The notes below the pieces were generated by a model. That model did not search any database. It was not told the DNA's origin and saw only the letters and a program-made list of their open reading frames with translations. A stretch of DNA of 64,000 nt from Lachnospiraceae bacterium (GTDB lineage: Bacteria; Bacillota_A; Clostridia; Lachnospirales; Lachnospiraceae), in assembly GCA_017522685.1 (NCBI GenBank), contig JAFWYN010000027.1, positions 1 through 64,000 on the forward strand, written 5' to 3'. Positions 34,189 through 43,140 of this stretch are shown here, piece after piece; position 1 is the stretch's first letter; the number at the start of each line of letters is the position of its first letter. The translations under genes and the position numbers were made by a program.

Positions 34189-36078
34189 TTACAGAAGTTC
34201 CCGCAATCGCGTCCGCATATTCTCTATCGCCTGCTCTATGGAAATATTTCCATTTAAATAGTTCATTCCTTCTTCAAAAATAATATCTTCCATAGCTTCC
34301 GTATCATGAACCTGCACTTTTGACTGTTTCAAAAACTCTATTACGATTTCGGCTGCTTCAGTACTGATTGCTTCATAATCAAACCAACCACAGTTTGCCA
34401 AGAATTCCTGTTGCTTCCTGCAACCGGATGCGGTAGGTGGCAAAAATATATTTTCAAAGTCTAAATTATCTGTCACATGATCTTCTCCGCTTAAGTACCA
34501 ATTTAGGAAATCGTAAGCCACTTCCCTGTTTTCCACGTTCTTCTGAAGTGCTAACGGTGTGCGATAAATATGTAAGTTTCCACCGGTTGTATCTGCAAAT
34601 CCCATCACATCCATGCCCTCATCATCCGGAAAAAGTTGCGTATAGCCGGGAAGCATACAGTCTATTATTTCTACGCTTATCATTCTGTCATTTATATATT
34701 CATAATCGTAATCACATTTTGATATATACTCCAGATTCGCTTTTACATCTTCTAACAATTGGTCCGTATCCTGATTAATGTACTCATCCTTGTCCAAATC
34801 AATCATCAAGGTCAGAAGTTCATAGGGTTCCATATAACCGTAAAAAATTGACACATTTTTCTGCTCTGCCCATTCCCTAATCTCCCGGAAGGATTTGCCC
34901 GTTAACTCTGCCTTATATTCCTTCATCAGGATAACACCCCAAACACCGATATGTGTGGGGATGGCATACATTTCCCCATCCTGTGAAAAATATTCACGTA
35001 CTCCGGGATAGATATCCTCTGTATCAATCTCTGCCTGCTTACCCAAATCCGTCAATAGATTTTCCTGATAAAGGATTTCCAGATGTTCCTTATCCAGGGA
35101 CAGGATGTCCGGTCCGTTACCGTTTCTCAAATCGGTACGCAGCTTCTCAAAAGCCTGCTCGTAAGTCTCTCCATCCTCCATATAATTGATAACCTTTACC
35201 CTCTTATCCGGATGAATACGATTATAACGGGCCGTCAAATAGAGGTCCGAATCCCAACCATCGTCCCCATCAGATATCACTCCTAAGGTACAGGCATAGC
35301 TTACCTCTTCCGGCGGAACCTTCTTAAATAGTCTGATATCCTTTGATGTATGTCTTGCCCAGGTGTAAAACAGCATACCGTCCGTTCCCACCGGTCCTAT
35401 GAAATTCATATGGTATGTATCGAAAGAATTAAGGTCGGATTCCATCATTCCCATAACCGGAATATCGACCTGTCCGGAAGGGGACTTTTTCAGCACATCA
35501 CGGTACTGCCAATAGTACTCTGTCTGTGAAAGGCTGGCAGGCAAAGGTTCTGTTTCCTGCTGATAAGTGGTATCTATTAACTGTCCATCCGTGTCGTAAT
35601 GGTCCAGACGAAGTTCCCCGGTGTTTTCTATGTATGTAATGCCGTTCTCCGAAAGACGCCCCTCCTTCACATAATATACGATATAAAAGCCATTCTCTGT
35701 AATATTACAATCACAATATTCAAAGGTTTTATCCTCTGTTAGGAGATATGTTCCCACAGGGATGATGGTATCCAAGCGATAAGTAATATCCTCCGGTGCC
35801 ACCACAGGTTCCTTGGTAACCTCCGGTTCGGGCGTCGCAGTCGGCTCCGGCGTTGCAACCGGAGTCAGTATAGGTCTTGGCGTTGCTGTAGGTGTAGGGG
35901 CCTCTGCAGGCTTGCGTGTGGCTGTTGGCAAAGGAATATTGGTCGGCTCTGCCGAGACAGGCACTTCCGAAGCGGATGTGGATTGATTTGCCTGTAAACC
36001 GGTATCTTTTTTCTGCTGACATCCACTTAAGGCAATCAATAAACATATGATAAAAATTAATCCTACTCTTTTTTTCAC
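34189..36078 (-). CDS. Extracellular solute-binding lipoprotein (ABC-type), orphan
   Basis: 629 residues from GTG 36078 (CAGGAGAG upstream). The signal peptide ends at lipobox ALSGC (Cys19). A Thr/Pro/Glu-rich linker (about 30-95) tethers an unrecognised domain (about 95-270), then a type-1 solute-binding fold beginning near 280 (DLYLTARYNRIHPDKRVKVINY) with the characteristic DILSLD and FLNWYLSG segments. It probably captures a sugar or oligosaccharide, but no permease or ATPase gene is nearby, so it may work with a distant transporter or act as a sensor. It has its own promoter and a palindromic operator candidate. Confidence 0.78.
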   Translation of the reverse strand: MKKRVGLIFIICLLIALSGCQQKKDTGLQANQSTSASEVPVSAEPTNIPLPTATRKPAEAPTPTATPRPILTPVATPEPTATPEPEVTKEPVVAPEDITYRLDTIIPVGTYLLTEDKTFEYCDCNITENGFYIVYYVKEGRLSENGITYIENTGELRLDHYDTDGQLIDTTYQQETEPLPASLSQTEYYWQYRDVLKKSPSGQVDIPVMGMMESDLNSFDTYHMNFIGPVGTDGMLFYTWARHTSKDIRLFKKVPPEEVSYACTLGVISDGDDGWDSDLYLTARYNRIHPDKRVKVINYMEDGETYEQAFEKLRTDLRNGNGPDILSLDKEHLEILYQENLLTDLGKQAEIDTEDIYPGVREYFSQDGEMYAIPTHIGVWGVILMKEYKAELTGKSFREIREWAEQKNVSIFYGYMEPYELLTLMIDLDKDEYINQDTDQLLEDVKANLEYISKCDYDYEYINDRMISVEIIDCMLPGYTQLFPDDEGMDVMGFADTTGGNLHIYRTPLALQKNVENREVAYDFLNWYLSGEDHVTDNLDFENIFLPPTASGCRKQQEFLANCGWFDYEAISTEAAEIVIEFLKQSKVQVHDTEAMEDIIFEEGMNYLNGNISIEQAIENMRTRLRELL

Positions 36079-36120
36079 TTTGTTCTCTCCTGAATACGGT
36101 TACTTTTTTTAATTTGAATA

Positions 36121-36135
36121 CACACATGATGTGTG
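36121..36135 (-). promoter_or_regulatory. Palindromic operator candidate at the solute-binding gene start site
   Basis: CACACAT-G-ATGTGTG, a 7+1+7 perfect dyad, sits at the expected transcription start of the 36078 gene, where a bound repressor would block initiation. Confidence 0.5.
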
Positions 36136-36142
36136 CACCCTC

Positions 36143-36171
36143 AATATAACATATAGGTGCACGTATGTCAA
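36143..36171 (-). promoter_or_regulatory. Sigma-A promoter of the solute-binding lipoprotein gene
   Basis: The minus strand has TTGACA (36166-36171), 17 bp, TATATT (36143-36148). Confidence 0.75.
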
Positions 36172-36219
36172 CCTTTTAAAGGGGGATTTTCTACACTGGT
36201 CTTCCTAAATTTTGTCGAA

Positions 36220-36382
36220 AACTAAGCCACTTTTTCCATTTTGGTTTTTGGGGATGAATCCCAGCCTTCGGCACTTTCCCGCTGCTACGCAGCTAACTTT
36301 GCTCATGAAACGGCGCTCCTCTCGTCAAAATAAGCAGCCCAATCATTATGCAAGCATATGATTGGGTTACATTACTTTGACG
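36220..36382. repeat. Structured intergenic segment with nested hairpins
   Basis: Contains GCTGC-TAC-GCAGC (36281-36293), then an outer pair 36323-36333/36372-36382 (10 of 11) enclosing CCCAATCA...TGATTGGG with further pairing to an AA loop. No gene. The TAC-loop hairpin recurs in the hbd-crt gap at 42.2 kb. Confidence 0.5.
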
Positions 36383-36405
36383 GGTGAACTGGTGAATCAA
36401 ATAAA

Positions 36406-36435
36406 GAAGGCTGCCACGCATAAAGCATGACAGCC
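36406..36435 (-). terminator. Terminator of the OFA-family transporter gene
   Basis: GGCTG-T-CATGC pairs with GCGTG-G-CAGCC around TTTAT and is followed by TTCTTT on the minus strand. Confidence 0.7.
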
Positions 36436-36458
36436 CTTATAACTTCTTCTTATAAATA

Positions 36459-37781
36459 TCAATCCTTCTTCTCAAGAGGCTTCTTTACGAAGAATAAGCT
36501 GATTAACAGTGCTACTACATAGAGAGCTAATGTTACATACATAACATACTGATAACCGGTAGGATTTACGGTAATCTTTTCGATAGTACCATCTGTAAGT
36601 ACATGCTCGATTACTTCTTCCTTACCAAAGTTCTTTACGATTAAAGCAGCCATCTGGTTGCCGGTCAAACCTGCAATTGCCCAAGCTGATAAGGTAATAC
36701 CATGGATTGCACTGATGCTTCCCATACCATAGTGGTCAGACAGCAAGGTAGGTACGTTGGAGAAACCACCGCCGTATCCTGCATTTACCAGGAAGATTAA
36801 AGCCAATACTAAAACAGTAAGTAAAATGTTTCCGTTTCCGTTTGCTACACCACGAGTTAATACTACGATACCGGTGAATGCGATGGAAAGGATAAAGATT
36901 AACTTGTAAATAGTGTTACGGTCCTTCATGGTATCTGCCCATGCAGAGAAACCAAGACGTCCGCCTGCATTGAAGATTGCAGATACGGTAGAGATAATAC
37001 CTACAAAGCTTGCAAGGCCAAGACACTTCACAATCATCTTCTCCTGTGAAATCAGAGCAAGACCACAAGTAATATTAATCCAGAACATCAACCAAATACC
37101 AACATAGTTGATGATAGGTCTGGTCTTAAGCACTTCCTTAATGCTGGGCTTGCTTTCCTTACCGGAAGGCTCATGCCATCCTTCAGGCTTAGCCAGTAAT
37201 AAATGTCCGATGAACATCATTACGAAATAAACACCTGCCAAGATGTAGAACATCTTGTAAATACCGCCTTCGCCAAGTCCGGAAAGCATAGCCTGCATAA
37301 TAGGAGATGCAATAGCCTTAGCAGCACCGAAACCTGCTACAGCAAGACCGGTTGCAAGACCCTTACGGTCAGCGAACCAAAGCATCAGGGTCTTAACAGG
37401 TGAAAGGTAACCGGTACCAAGACCGATACCCATGATGAAACCATAGCATACATAAATACCAATTAATGCAAGAGCGCTTCCTTTATGTAAACCACCATAG
37501 TAAATAAAGAAACCGGTTCCTGCCATACCTGCTGCGAAGCAGATGGTAGCAATCAGAGAAGACTTATGAATATCCTTCTCTACAACGTTTCCAAGGAATG
37601 CAGCTGACATACCCAGGAAGAAAATAGCAAAACTGAATGCCCATTCGGTAGCACCCTTGGAGAAACCGATATAATCTGCGATTTCCTGACTGAAGATTGA
37701 CCAGCAATAAACAGTACCGATACTACAGTGAAGAAGCAAAGCAGGAATTGCTGCACGTATCCATTTGTTCTGAATTTTCAT
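36459..37781 (-). CDS. MFS transporter, OFA (oxalate/formate antiporter-like) family
   Basis: About 440 residues, 12 membrane helices. The N-half (WIRAAIPALLLHCSIGTVYCWS then GATEWAFSFAIFFLGMSAAF) and the RKGLATGLAVAGFGAAKAI region match the OFA subgroup of monocarboxylate-transporting MFS proteins. It should move a small carboxylate such as formate, lactate, oxalate or a short-chain fatty acid. Its position right behind the butyryl-CoA operon makes acetate, butyrate or crotonate transport an attractive but unproven idea. ATG 37781 is preferred, with AAAGGATGAGG upstream; an alternative start lies at 37817. Confidence 0.82.
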   Translation of the reverse strand: MKIQNKWIRAAIPALLLHCSIGTVYCWSIFSQEIADYIGFSKGATEWAFSFAIFFLGMSAAFLGNVVEKDIHKSSLIATICFAAGMAGTGFFIYYGGLHKGSALALIGIYVCYGFIMGIGLGTGYLSPVKTLMLWFADRKGLATGLAVAGFGAAKAIASPIMQAMLSGLGEGGIYKMFYILAGVYFVMMFIGHLLLAKPEGWHEPSGKESKPSIKEVLKTRPIINYVGIWLMFWINITCGLALISQEKMIVKCLGLASFVGIISTVSAIFNAGGRLGFSAWADTMKDRNTIYKLIFILSIAFTGIVVLTRGVANGNGNILLTVLVLALIFLVNAGYGGGFSNVPTLLSDHYGMGSISAIHGITLSAWAIAGLTGNQMAALIVKNFGKEEVIEHVLTDGTIEKITVNPTGYQYVMYVTLALYVVALLISLFFVKKPLEKKD

Positions 37782-37862
37782 GATGAATACCTCATCCTTT
37801 CTTTTCACTAAAGACATATGTAATGTGAGTTAATAGGAACTTTTTCCACTGAATTTTTCCCC

Positions 37863-37897
37863 AAAAAGGTACTCCACAGACCATCCTGCGGAGTACC
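37863..37897 (-). terminator. Terminator of the butyryl-CoA operon
   Basis: GGTACTCC-G-CAG pairs with CTG-T-GGAGTACC (12 bp) and is followed by TTTTT on the minus strand, after the etfA stop. Confidence 0.8.
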
Positions 37898-37917
37898 AAA
37901 ACTTACTTTTTAATGAC

Positions 37918-38961
37918 TTACTTAGCAGCCATTTCAGCTTTTAACTTCTCAGTTAAAGCAGGAAGAATCTTGTTCAAGTCGCCAACAATACCGTAATCAG
38001 CTACATCAAAGATAGGAGCTGTTTCGTCCTTGTTGATTGCGATAATCAGGTCTGATTCTTCCATACCTGCCAAGTGCTGGATAGCACCTGAAATACCGAT
38101 TGCAAAGTATACGTTAGGACGAACGGTCTTACCGGTCTGTCCAACCTGAAGGTCTTTTGACTTCCAGCCAGCGTCTACAACTGCACGAGAGCAGCTTACA
38201 GTACCGCCGATAACTTCTGCAAGGTCTTCCAACAACTTGAAGTTTTCAGCAGAACCAACACCACGACCACCGGAAACTAAGATCTTAGCATCCATGATAT
38301 CTGCGGTATCCTTAACTGCCTTAACGATTTCAAGAATTTCTACATACTTGTTGTCAGGAGTAAATCCGGGATTGAACTCGATTACTTCTGCCTTAGCGCC
38401 TTCTACCTTAGGAAGCTTCTGCATAACGCCGGGACGTACAGTAGCCATCTGAGGACGGAAGTCAGGACAAGCGATGGTTGCGATGGTGTTACCACCAAAT
38501 GCAGGACGAGTCATTAATAACTGGTTAGGCTTCTGCTCTCTACCGGGAATAGGATTGATAGGGAAATTACCAATCTCAAGTACGGTACAGTCAGCGGTCA
38601 AACCGGTGTGTACTCTAGCTGAAACTCTGGGACCCAAGTCACGACCGATAGCGGTTGCACCTACCAGGAAGATTTCAGGCTTGAACTCGTTGATTACAGA
38701 TGCCAAAGCATGTGCATAAGGCTCAGTTCTGTATTCTTTACATTCAGGATCGTCTACAACGATTACCTTATCAGCGCCGTAAGCAGCCAATTCATCAGCT
38801 AATCCCTTAACGTCGCTACCAACTAATACAGCAGTTACTTCTGTATTTAAATCCTTAGCAAGGTCTTTACCTTTACCAATCAATTCAAATGCAATGTTAT
38901 CAATGGTATTGTCTACCTGCTGAGCGAAGACATATACACCCTTATATTCTGCTAAACTCAT
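37918..38961 (-). CDS. etfA: Electron transfer flavoprotein, alpha subunit
   Basis: 347 residues. The C-terminal FAD domain shows the family signature SGGRGVGSAENF, then GQTGKTVRPNVYFAIGISGAIQHLAGM, which appears in ETF-alpha proteins. It carries the FAD that passes electrons to or from butyryl-CoA dehydrogenase. With EtfB and Bcd it forms the electron-bifurcating complex that couples NADH oxidation to ferredoxin and crotonyl-CoA reduction. Only 16 nt separate it from etfB, unlike the other gaps of the operon. It is followed by the operon terminator. Confidence 0.95.
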   Translation of the reverse strand: MSLAEYKGVYVFAQQVDNTIDNIAFELIGKGKDLAKDLNTEVTAVLVGSDVKGLADELAAYGADKVIVVDDPECKEYRTEPYAHALASVINEFKPEIFLVGATAIGRDLGPRVSARVHTGLTADCTVLEIGNFPINPIPGREQKPNQLLMTRPAFGGNTIATIACPDFRPQMATVRPGVMQKLPKVEGAKAEVIEFNPGFTPDNKYVEILEIVKAVKDTADIMDAKILVSGGRGVGSAENFKLLEDLAEVIGGTVSCSRAVVDAGWKSKDLQVGQTGKTVRPNVYFAIGISGAIQHLAGMEESDLIIAINKDETAPIFDVADYGIVGDLNKILPALTEKLKAEMAAK

Positions 38962-38977
38962 TGTTTATTCCTCCTAT

Positions 38978-39760
38978 TTAGATGACATGCTTATCTTTTA
39001 ACTTGCCAACGATGTAATCAACTGCTTCGGTAGGATCCAGGTTAACAACTTCGCCTGCGCCCTTTCTTACCTTGTCAGAAGCCTTTGCGATCTGAGTGGG
39101 TGAACCCTTCAAACCTAAGTTAGAATCTTCAACATCTACTAAATCAGCTCTGCCCCAAACAGTGATCTCTGCTTCGCATGCATCAAAGATTCCGCCGGGA
39201 GTCATGTAACGAGGAACGTTTAATTCACCAAGAGCGGTGATTAAGCAAGGCATCTGTGCCTTAACTACATGATATCTGTCATCATACTGACGCTCAACGA
39301 TAACGCTGTTGCCATCTACCTTGATGTCCTGTGCGTAAGAAATTACAGGGATATTTAAGTGCTCAGAAATCTGAGGACCAACCTGTGCGGTATCACCATC
39401 GATAGCCTGACGTCCGGTAATAATCAAATCATACTCTAAGTTACGGATAGCACCTGCCAAAGTCTGAGAGGTTGCCCAAGTATCAGCACCACCAAGTACT
39501 CTGTCGGTAACAAGGATTGCCTTATCAGCGCCCATAGCCATAGCTTCACGTAATACATCTTCTGCCTTAGGAAGACCCATAGTAATAACGGTAACTTCTG
39601 CACCGTACTGATCTTTTAATCTAAGTGCTGCTTCCAAACCTGCTTTGTCATCAGGGTTCATGATAGTCATCATAGCAGCTCTATCCAAAGTACCATCGGG
39701 ATTGAACTTAACGCCACCCTTTGTATCAGGTACCTGCTTAATACAAACAACGATTTTCAT
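38978..39760 (-). CDS. etfB: Electron transfer flavoprotein, beta subunit
   Basis: 260 residues with the ETF-beta start KIVVCIKQVPDT, the MNPDDKAGLEAALRLK segment and ITGRQAIDGDTAQVGP. In bifurcating ETFs this subunit holds the second FAD and the NADH site. Its place between bcd and etfA is the standard butyrate-operon order. An unusual, highly structured 205-nt spacer separates it from bcd, so its translation start may be influenced by RNA folding. Confidence 0.95.
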   Translation of the reverse strand: MKIVVCIKQVPDTKGGVKFNPDGTLDRAAMMTIMNPDDKAGLEAALRLKDQYGAEVTVITMGLPKAEDVLREAMAMGADKAILVTDRVLGGADTWATSQTLAGAIRNLEYDLIITGRQAIDGDTAQVGPQISEHLNIPVISYAQDIKVDGNSVIVERQYDDRYHVVKAQMPCLITALGELNVPRYMTPGGIFDACEAEITVWGRADLVDVEDSNLGLKGSPTQIAKASDKVRKGAGEVVNLDPTEAVDYIVGKLKDKHVI

Positions 39761-39789
39761 TGTATTTATCTCCTTTAAATTTTTTTTAT

Positions 39790-39960
39790 TATTTCAATCC
39801 GTCTCTTCATAAGACGAACCAACGTCCGTCTCTTCTTAAGACGGACCTCGAAAATACTTCGTATTTCCTCGGTCGCGTGCAGCGTTGCACCGCGACTACA
39901 AATTTTGCCTTACCCGGTCTTCTTGTGCAAGCACAAAGCCCGGTTAATTCAAAATTTTAT
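39790..39960. repeat. Multi-hairpin spacer between bcd and etfB
   Basis: Contains two similar hairpins in tandem (GTCTCTTC-A/T-TAAGAC types at 39801-39816 and 39824-39846), GAAAATAC-TTC-GTATTTC, GTCGCG-TGCA...TGCA-C-CGCGAC (39872-39896) and TTGTGC-AA-GCACAA inside CCGG/CCGG and AAATTTT/AAAATTT pairs. No gene. Possible MITE-like element or RNA processing region. Confidence 0.6.
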
Positions 39961-39965
39961 CCGTC

Positions 39966-41132
39966 TTACTTGAGCAGATCCGCGGAGATTACCATCTTCT
40001 GAACTTCGCTGGTTCCTTCGTAGATTTCGGTAATCTTAGCATCACGCATCATACGCTCTACGTCGTATTCTCTGGTGTAACCGTAACCACCGTGAAGCTG
40101 AACAGCCTTGGTAGTAACTTCCATAGCCATTTCTGCAGCGTATAACTTAGCCATAGCTGCTTCTACACCGTAAGAGGTCTTGTGATCCTTCTGATACTGA
40201 TCCTTCTTGCAAGCCGCCTTGTAAACTAATAACTGAGCTGCCTGAGCCTTGGTAGCCATGTCAGCAAGCTGGAACTGAGTATTCTGGAAACCGGAAATAG
40301 ACTTACCAAACTGCTTTCTTTCCTTGGTGTATGCGATAGTTCTCTCAAGAGCGCCTTCGCCAAGACCAAGAGCCTGAGCAGCGATACCGATACGTCCACC
40401 GTCAAGAGTATGCATAGCGATTGCAAAGCCCTTTCCTAATGCACCAAGTAAGTTCTCCTTAGGGATACGGCAATCAGTAAAGATAAGCTCGTATGTAGAT
40501 GAACCACGGATACCCATCTTCTTTTCCTTGGTACCGAAGCTAAATCCGGGAGTTCCCTTCTCTACGATAAATGCAGAAATTTCTTTTACCTTACGGCCTC
40601 TCTTCTCAACAACACCGGTTACAGCGAAGATAACGTAAACGTCAGCTTCCTTACCGTTGGTGATGAAGATCTTAGAACCGTTGATTACCCACTCGTCGCC
40701 GTCTAAAACAGCCTTAGTCTGCTGACCCTGAGCATCGGTACCTGCACCAGGCTCGGTAAGACCGAAAGCACCGATCTTCTTACCTGTTGCAAGGTCAGGT
40801 AAATACTTCTGCTTCTGCTCTTCTGTACCGTAAGTTAAGATAGGGTCACAGCAAAGAGAGGTATGTGCAGAAACGATAACACCTGTGGTACCACAAACCT
40901 TAGATAATTCTTCTACGCACATAGCGTAAGTTAAAATGTCACAGCCCTGTCCGCCGTACTCCTTGGGTACAGGAATGCCCATGAAACCTGCTTTAGCCAT
41001 CTTTTCAACAGTCTCACGAGGGAATACTTCGGTCTCGTCAACTTCCTGTGCTAAAGGCTTTACTTCTTTTTCAGCGAACTCTCTGAACAGAGCGCGCGCC
41101 ATTTCATGCTTTTTACTTAAAGTGAAATCCAT
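39966..41132 (-). CDS. bcd: Butyryl-CoA dehydrogenase
   Basis: 388 residues of the acyl-CoA dehydrogenase family: FGLTEPGAGTDAQG for FAD/substrate binding, GGYGYTREYDVERMMRDAKI, and catalytic base Glu372 in IYEGTSE near the C-terminus. It reduces crotonyl-CoA to butyryl-CoA with electrons from EtfAB. Length is typical. A GTTCAG...CTGAAC hairpin lies in the gap to hbd. Confidence 0.95.
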   Translation of the reverse strand: MDFTLSKKHEMARALFREFAEKEVKPLAQEVDETEVFPRETVEKMAKAGFMGIPVPKEYGGQGCDILTYAMCVEELSKVCGTTGVIVSAHTSLCCDPILTYGTEEQKQKYLPDLATGKKIGAFGLTEPGAGTDAQGQQTKAVLDGDEWVINGSKIFITNGKEADVYVIFAVTGVVEKRGRKVKEISAFIVEKGTPGFSFGTKEKKMGIRGSSTYELIFTDCRIPKENLLGALGKGFAIAMHTLDGGRIGIAAQALGLGEGALERTIAYTKERKQFGKSISGFQNTQFQLADMATKAQAAQLLVYKAACKKDQYQKDHKTSYGVEAAMAKLYAAEMAMEVTTKAVQLHGGYGYTREYDVERMMRDAKITEIYEGTSEVQKMVISADLLK

Positions 41133-41166
41133 GATTTTATTTCCTCCAAAATTTTTATTTATTAAC

Positions 41167-41200
41167 GTTCAGAAACCTTGGAAAATCCAAGGCTCTGAAC
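41167..41200 (-). other. Intercistronic hairpin between hbd and bcd
   Basis: GTTCAG (41167-41172) with CTGAAC (41195-41200), and inside it CCTTGG with CCAAGG. No U-run follows; probably mRNA processing or stability. Confidence 0.5.
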
Positions 41201-41211
41201 TATTGTATTTC

Positions 41212-42084
41212 TTACTGAGCGTCTACAGGAGTCTTGGTTCTGTCTGCGTTGTATACATAGAAGCCCTTACCAGACTTAACACCAAGGTTACCGCCACGTA
41301 CCATCTTACGGATAAGAGGACAAGCACGATACTTGCTGTCGCCGGTTTCATTGTAAAGAACATCCATAATAGCAAGGCAGATATCCAAACCTACGAAGTC
41401 ACCTAACTCCAAAGGTCCCATAGGATGATTTGCACCAAGCTTCATAGCTGCGTCGATACCTGCGATATCAGAAACACCTTCCATCTTGATGAAAGCAGCT
41501 TCGTTAATCATAGGAATTAAGATACGGTTTACTACGAAACCTGCAGCTTCGTTCACCTGTACAGGGGTCTTGCCGATTTCTTCTGAAATCTTCTTGATGG
41601 TATCAACAGTTTCCTGAGGAGTATTTACGCCTGCGATAACTTCAACAAGCTTCATACGGTCTGCAGGATTGAAGAAATGCATACCAATCATAGGACGGGT
41701 TAAACCGTTACCGATTTCAGTGATAGAAAGAGAAGAGGTGTTAGAAGCAAATACACACTCAGGCTTGCAGATCTTGTCTAACTCACCAAAGGTGTTCTTC
41801 TTAACTTCCATGTTTTCAAATACAGCTTCAACGATCAAATCGCAATCTGCACAAAGGTCTTCCTTAAGACCGGGAGTGATTCTTGCAACGATAGCGTCTG
41901 CAGCTTCCTGAGTCATTTTTCCTTTTTCAACAAGCTTTGCATAACCTTTAGCAATCTTGTCCTTACCGCCTTCAGCCCATTCCTGCTTCATATCGCAGAG
42001 AGCTACTTCATAGCCTTCTGTCTGTGCGAAAGCCTTTGCAATACCCTGGCCCATTGCACCGGCACCAATAATACCAACTTTCAT
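41212..42084 (-). CDS. hbd: 3-hydroxybutyryl-CoA dehydrogenase
   Basis: 290 residues. The Rossmann loop GAGAMGQG (7-14) binds NAD(H). SNTSSLSITEIG and MHFFNPADRMKLVEVI with catalytic His136 are the signature of the 3-hydroxyacyl-CoA dehydrogenase family. It reduces acetoacetyl-CoA to 3-hydroxybutyryl-CoA. Length is typical of the short clostridial form. It lies between crt and bcd. Confidence 0.95.
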   Translation of the reverse strand: MKVGIIGAGAMGQGIAKAFAQTEGYEVALCDMKQEWAEGGKDKIAKGYAKLVEKGKMTQEAADAIVARITPGLKEDLCADCDLIVEAVFENMEVKKNTFGELDKICKPECVFASNTSSLSITEIGNGLTRPMIGMHFFNPADRMKLVEVIAGVNTPQETVDTIKKISEEIGKTPVQVNEAAGFVVNRILIPMINEAAFIKMEGVSDIAGIDAAMKLGANHPMGPLELGDFVGLDICLAIMDVLYNETGDSKYRACPLIRKMVRGGNLGVKSGKGFYVYNADRTKTPVDAQ

Positions 42085-42124
42085 GTTAGTCCTCCTTAAA
42101 GATATATAAATTTATATTTACCAC

Positions 42125-42238
42125 TCGAAAATTCGGCAGTTCCTGCCGCCGCGCTACGCGCTTTCTAATTTTCTCGTTGAAACATCAGTTAAAATCAAAT
42201 GTCTGCTACGCAGCCGCTTGATTTTCTGCTGATGTTTC
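42125..42238. repeat. Two adjacent cruciform-type hairpins between crt and hbd
   Basis: First: CGAAAATT...AATTTTCTCG (42126-42176) enclosing CGGCAG-TTC-CTGCCG and GCGC-TAC-GCGC. Second: GAAACATCAG (42179-42188) with CTGATGTTTC (42229-42238), AAAATCAA with TTGATTTT, and CTGC-TAC-GCAG at the centre. The whole gap is structured and has no gene. Confidence 0.65.
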
Positions 42239-42241
42239 ACA

Positions 42242-43066
42242 TTAACAGTTCTTAAAAGGTTCCTTAACCTTTTCCTTGTTCTTGTCAAGGAAGAAAGCCA
42301 TACCGTACTGCTGATCCTGTGTTTCGAAGCAGTCGCCAAACAACTTCTCTTCGATTACGATTGCAGCATCCATATCTACATCAAGACCATCGTTGATAGC
42401 CTTCTTGCAGTTACGAACAGCGATAGGAGCATTCTTTGCAATACCTGCTGCCATCTTCTCAGCTGCTGCAAGCATCACTTCCTGTGCGCTCTTTACTACA
42501 TTGCCTTCAGCATCCACTTCTGCAGAGTAAACTTCGTTTACAAGGCCGATTCTGTAAGCTTCTGCAGCCTTGATGTTTCTTGCAGTGTAAATCATCTGCT
42601 TAGCCATACCTGCGCCTACCAGACGTGCAAGTCTCTGGGTACCGCCGAAACCGGGGGTAATGCCAAGGCCTACTTCAGGCTGACCGAATACTGCGTTGTC
42701 AGAACAGATTCTGATGTCACAGCTCATAGCGATTTCGCATCCGCCACCCAAAGCAAAGCCGTTGATTGCTGCGATTACAGGGATGGGGAATACTTCCAAC
42801 TTACGGAAAACGTCGTTACCCTTCTTACCGAAAGCTTCGCCTTCTGCCTTAGTAAGGGTGCTCATTTCTCCGATATCTGCACCTGCCACGAAAGACTTAG
42901 CGCCTGCACCGGTTAAGATAAGGCATCTTACTTCGTCAAGGTTTACAGCATCCAAAGTCTTGTCAAGTTCTTCCAGAACCTGAGAGTTCAGTGCGTTCAG
43001 TGCCTTCTCACGATTGATGGTAACCACTGCGTACTGACCTTTTTGTTCGTACAAAATGTAATCCAT
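42242..43066 (-). CDS. crt: 3-hydroxybutyryl-CoA dehydratase (crotonase)
   Basis: 274 residues, crotonase fold. The oxyanion-hole segment FVAGADIGEM and the two catalytic glutamates, Glu111 in GGGCE and Glu131 in PEVGLG, are spaced 20 residues apart as in enoyl-CoA hydratases. It dehydrates 3-hydroxybutyryl-CoA to crotonyl-CoA. It lies between thl and hbd in the butyryl-CoA operon. Confidence 0.94.
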   Translation of the reverse strand: MDYILYEQKGQYAVVTINREKALNALNSQVLEELDKTLDAVNLDEVRCLILTGAGAKSFVAGADIGEMSTLTKAEGEAFGKKGNDVFRKLEVFPIPVIAAINGFALGGGCEIAMSCDIRICSDNAVFGQPEVGLGITPGFGGTQRLARLVGAGMAKQMIYTARNIKAAEAYRIGLVNEVYSAEVDAEGNVVKSAQEVMLAAAEKMAAGIAKNAPIAVRNCKKAINDGLDVDMDAAIVIEEKLFGDCFETQDQQYGMAFFLDKNKEKVKEPFKNC

Positions 43067-43091
43067 TTTTATTCTCCTTATTCATAACTCA

Positions 43092-43118
43092 CTGCCGACA
43101 TGGAAACCATCCCGGCAG
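43092..43118 (-). other. Intercistronic hairpin between thl and crt
   Basis: CTGCCGACATGG pairs with CCATCCCGGCAG at 10 of 12 positions around AAA. No U-run follows on the minus strand. Confidence 0.45.
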
Positions 43119-43140
43119 GAGCAAAATTTACTATATAACT

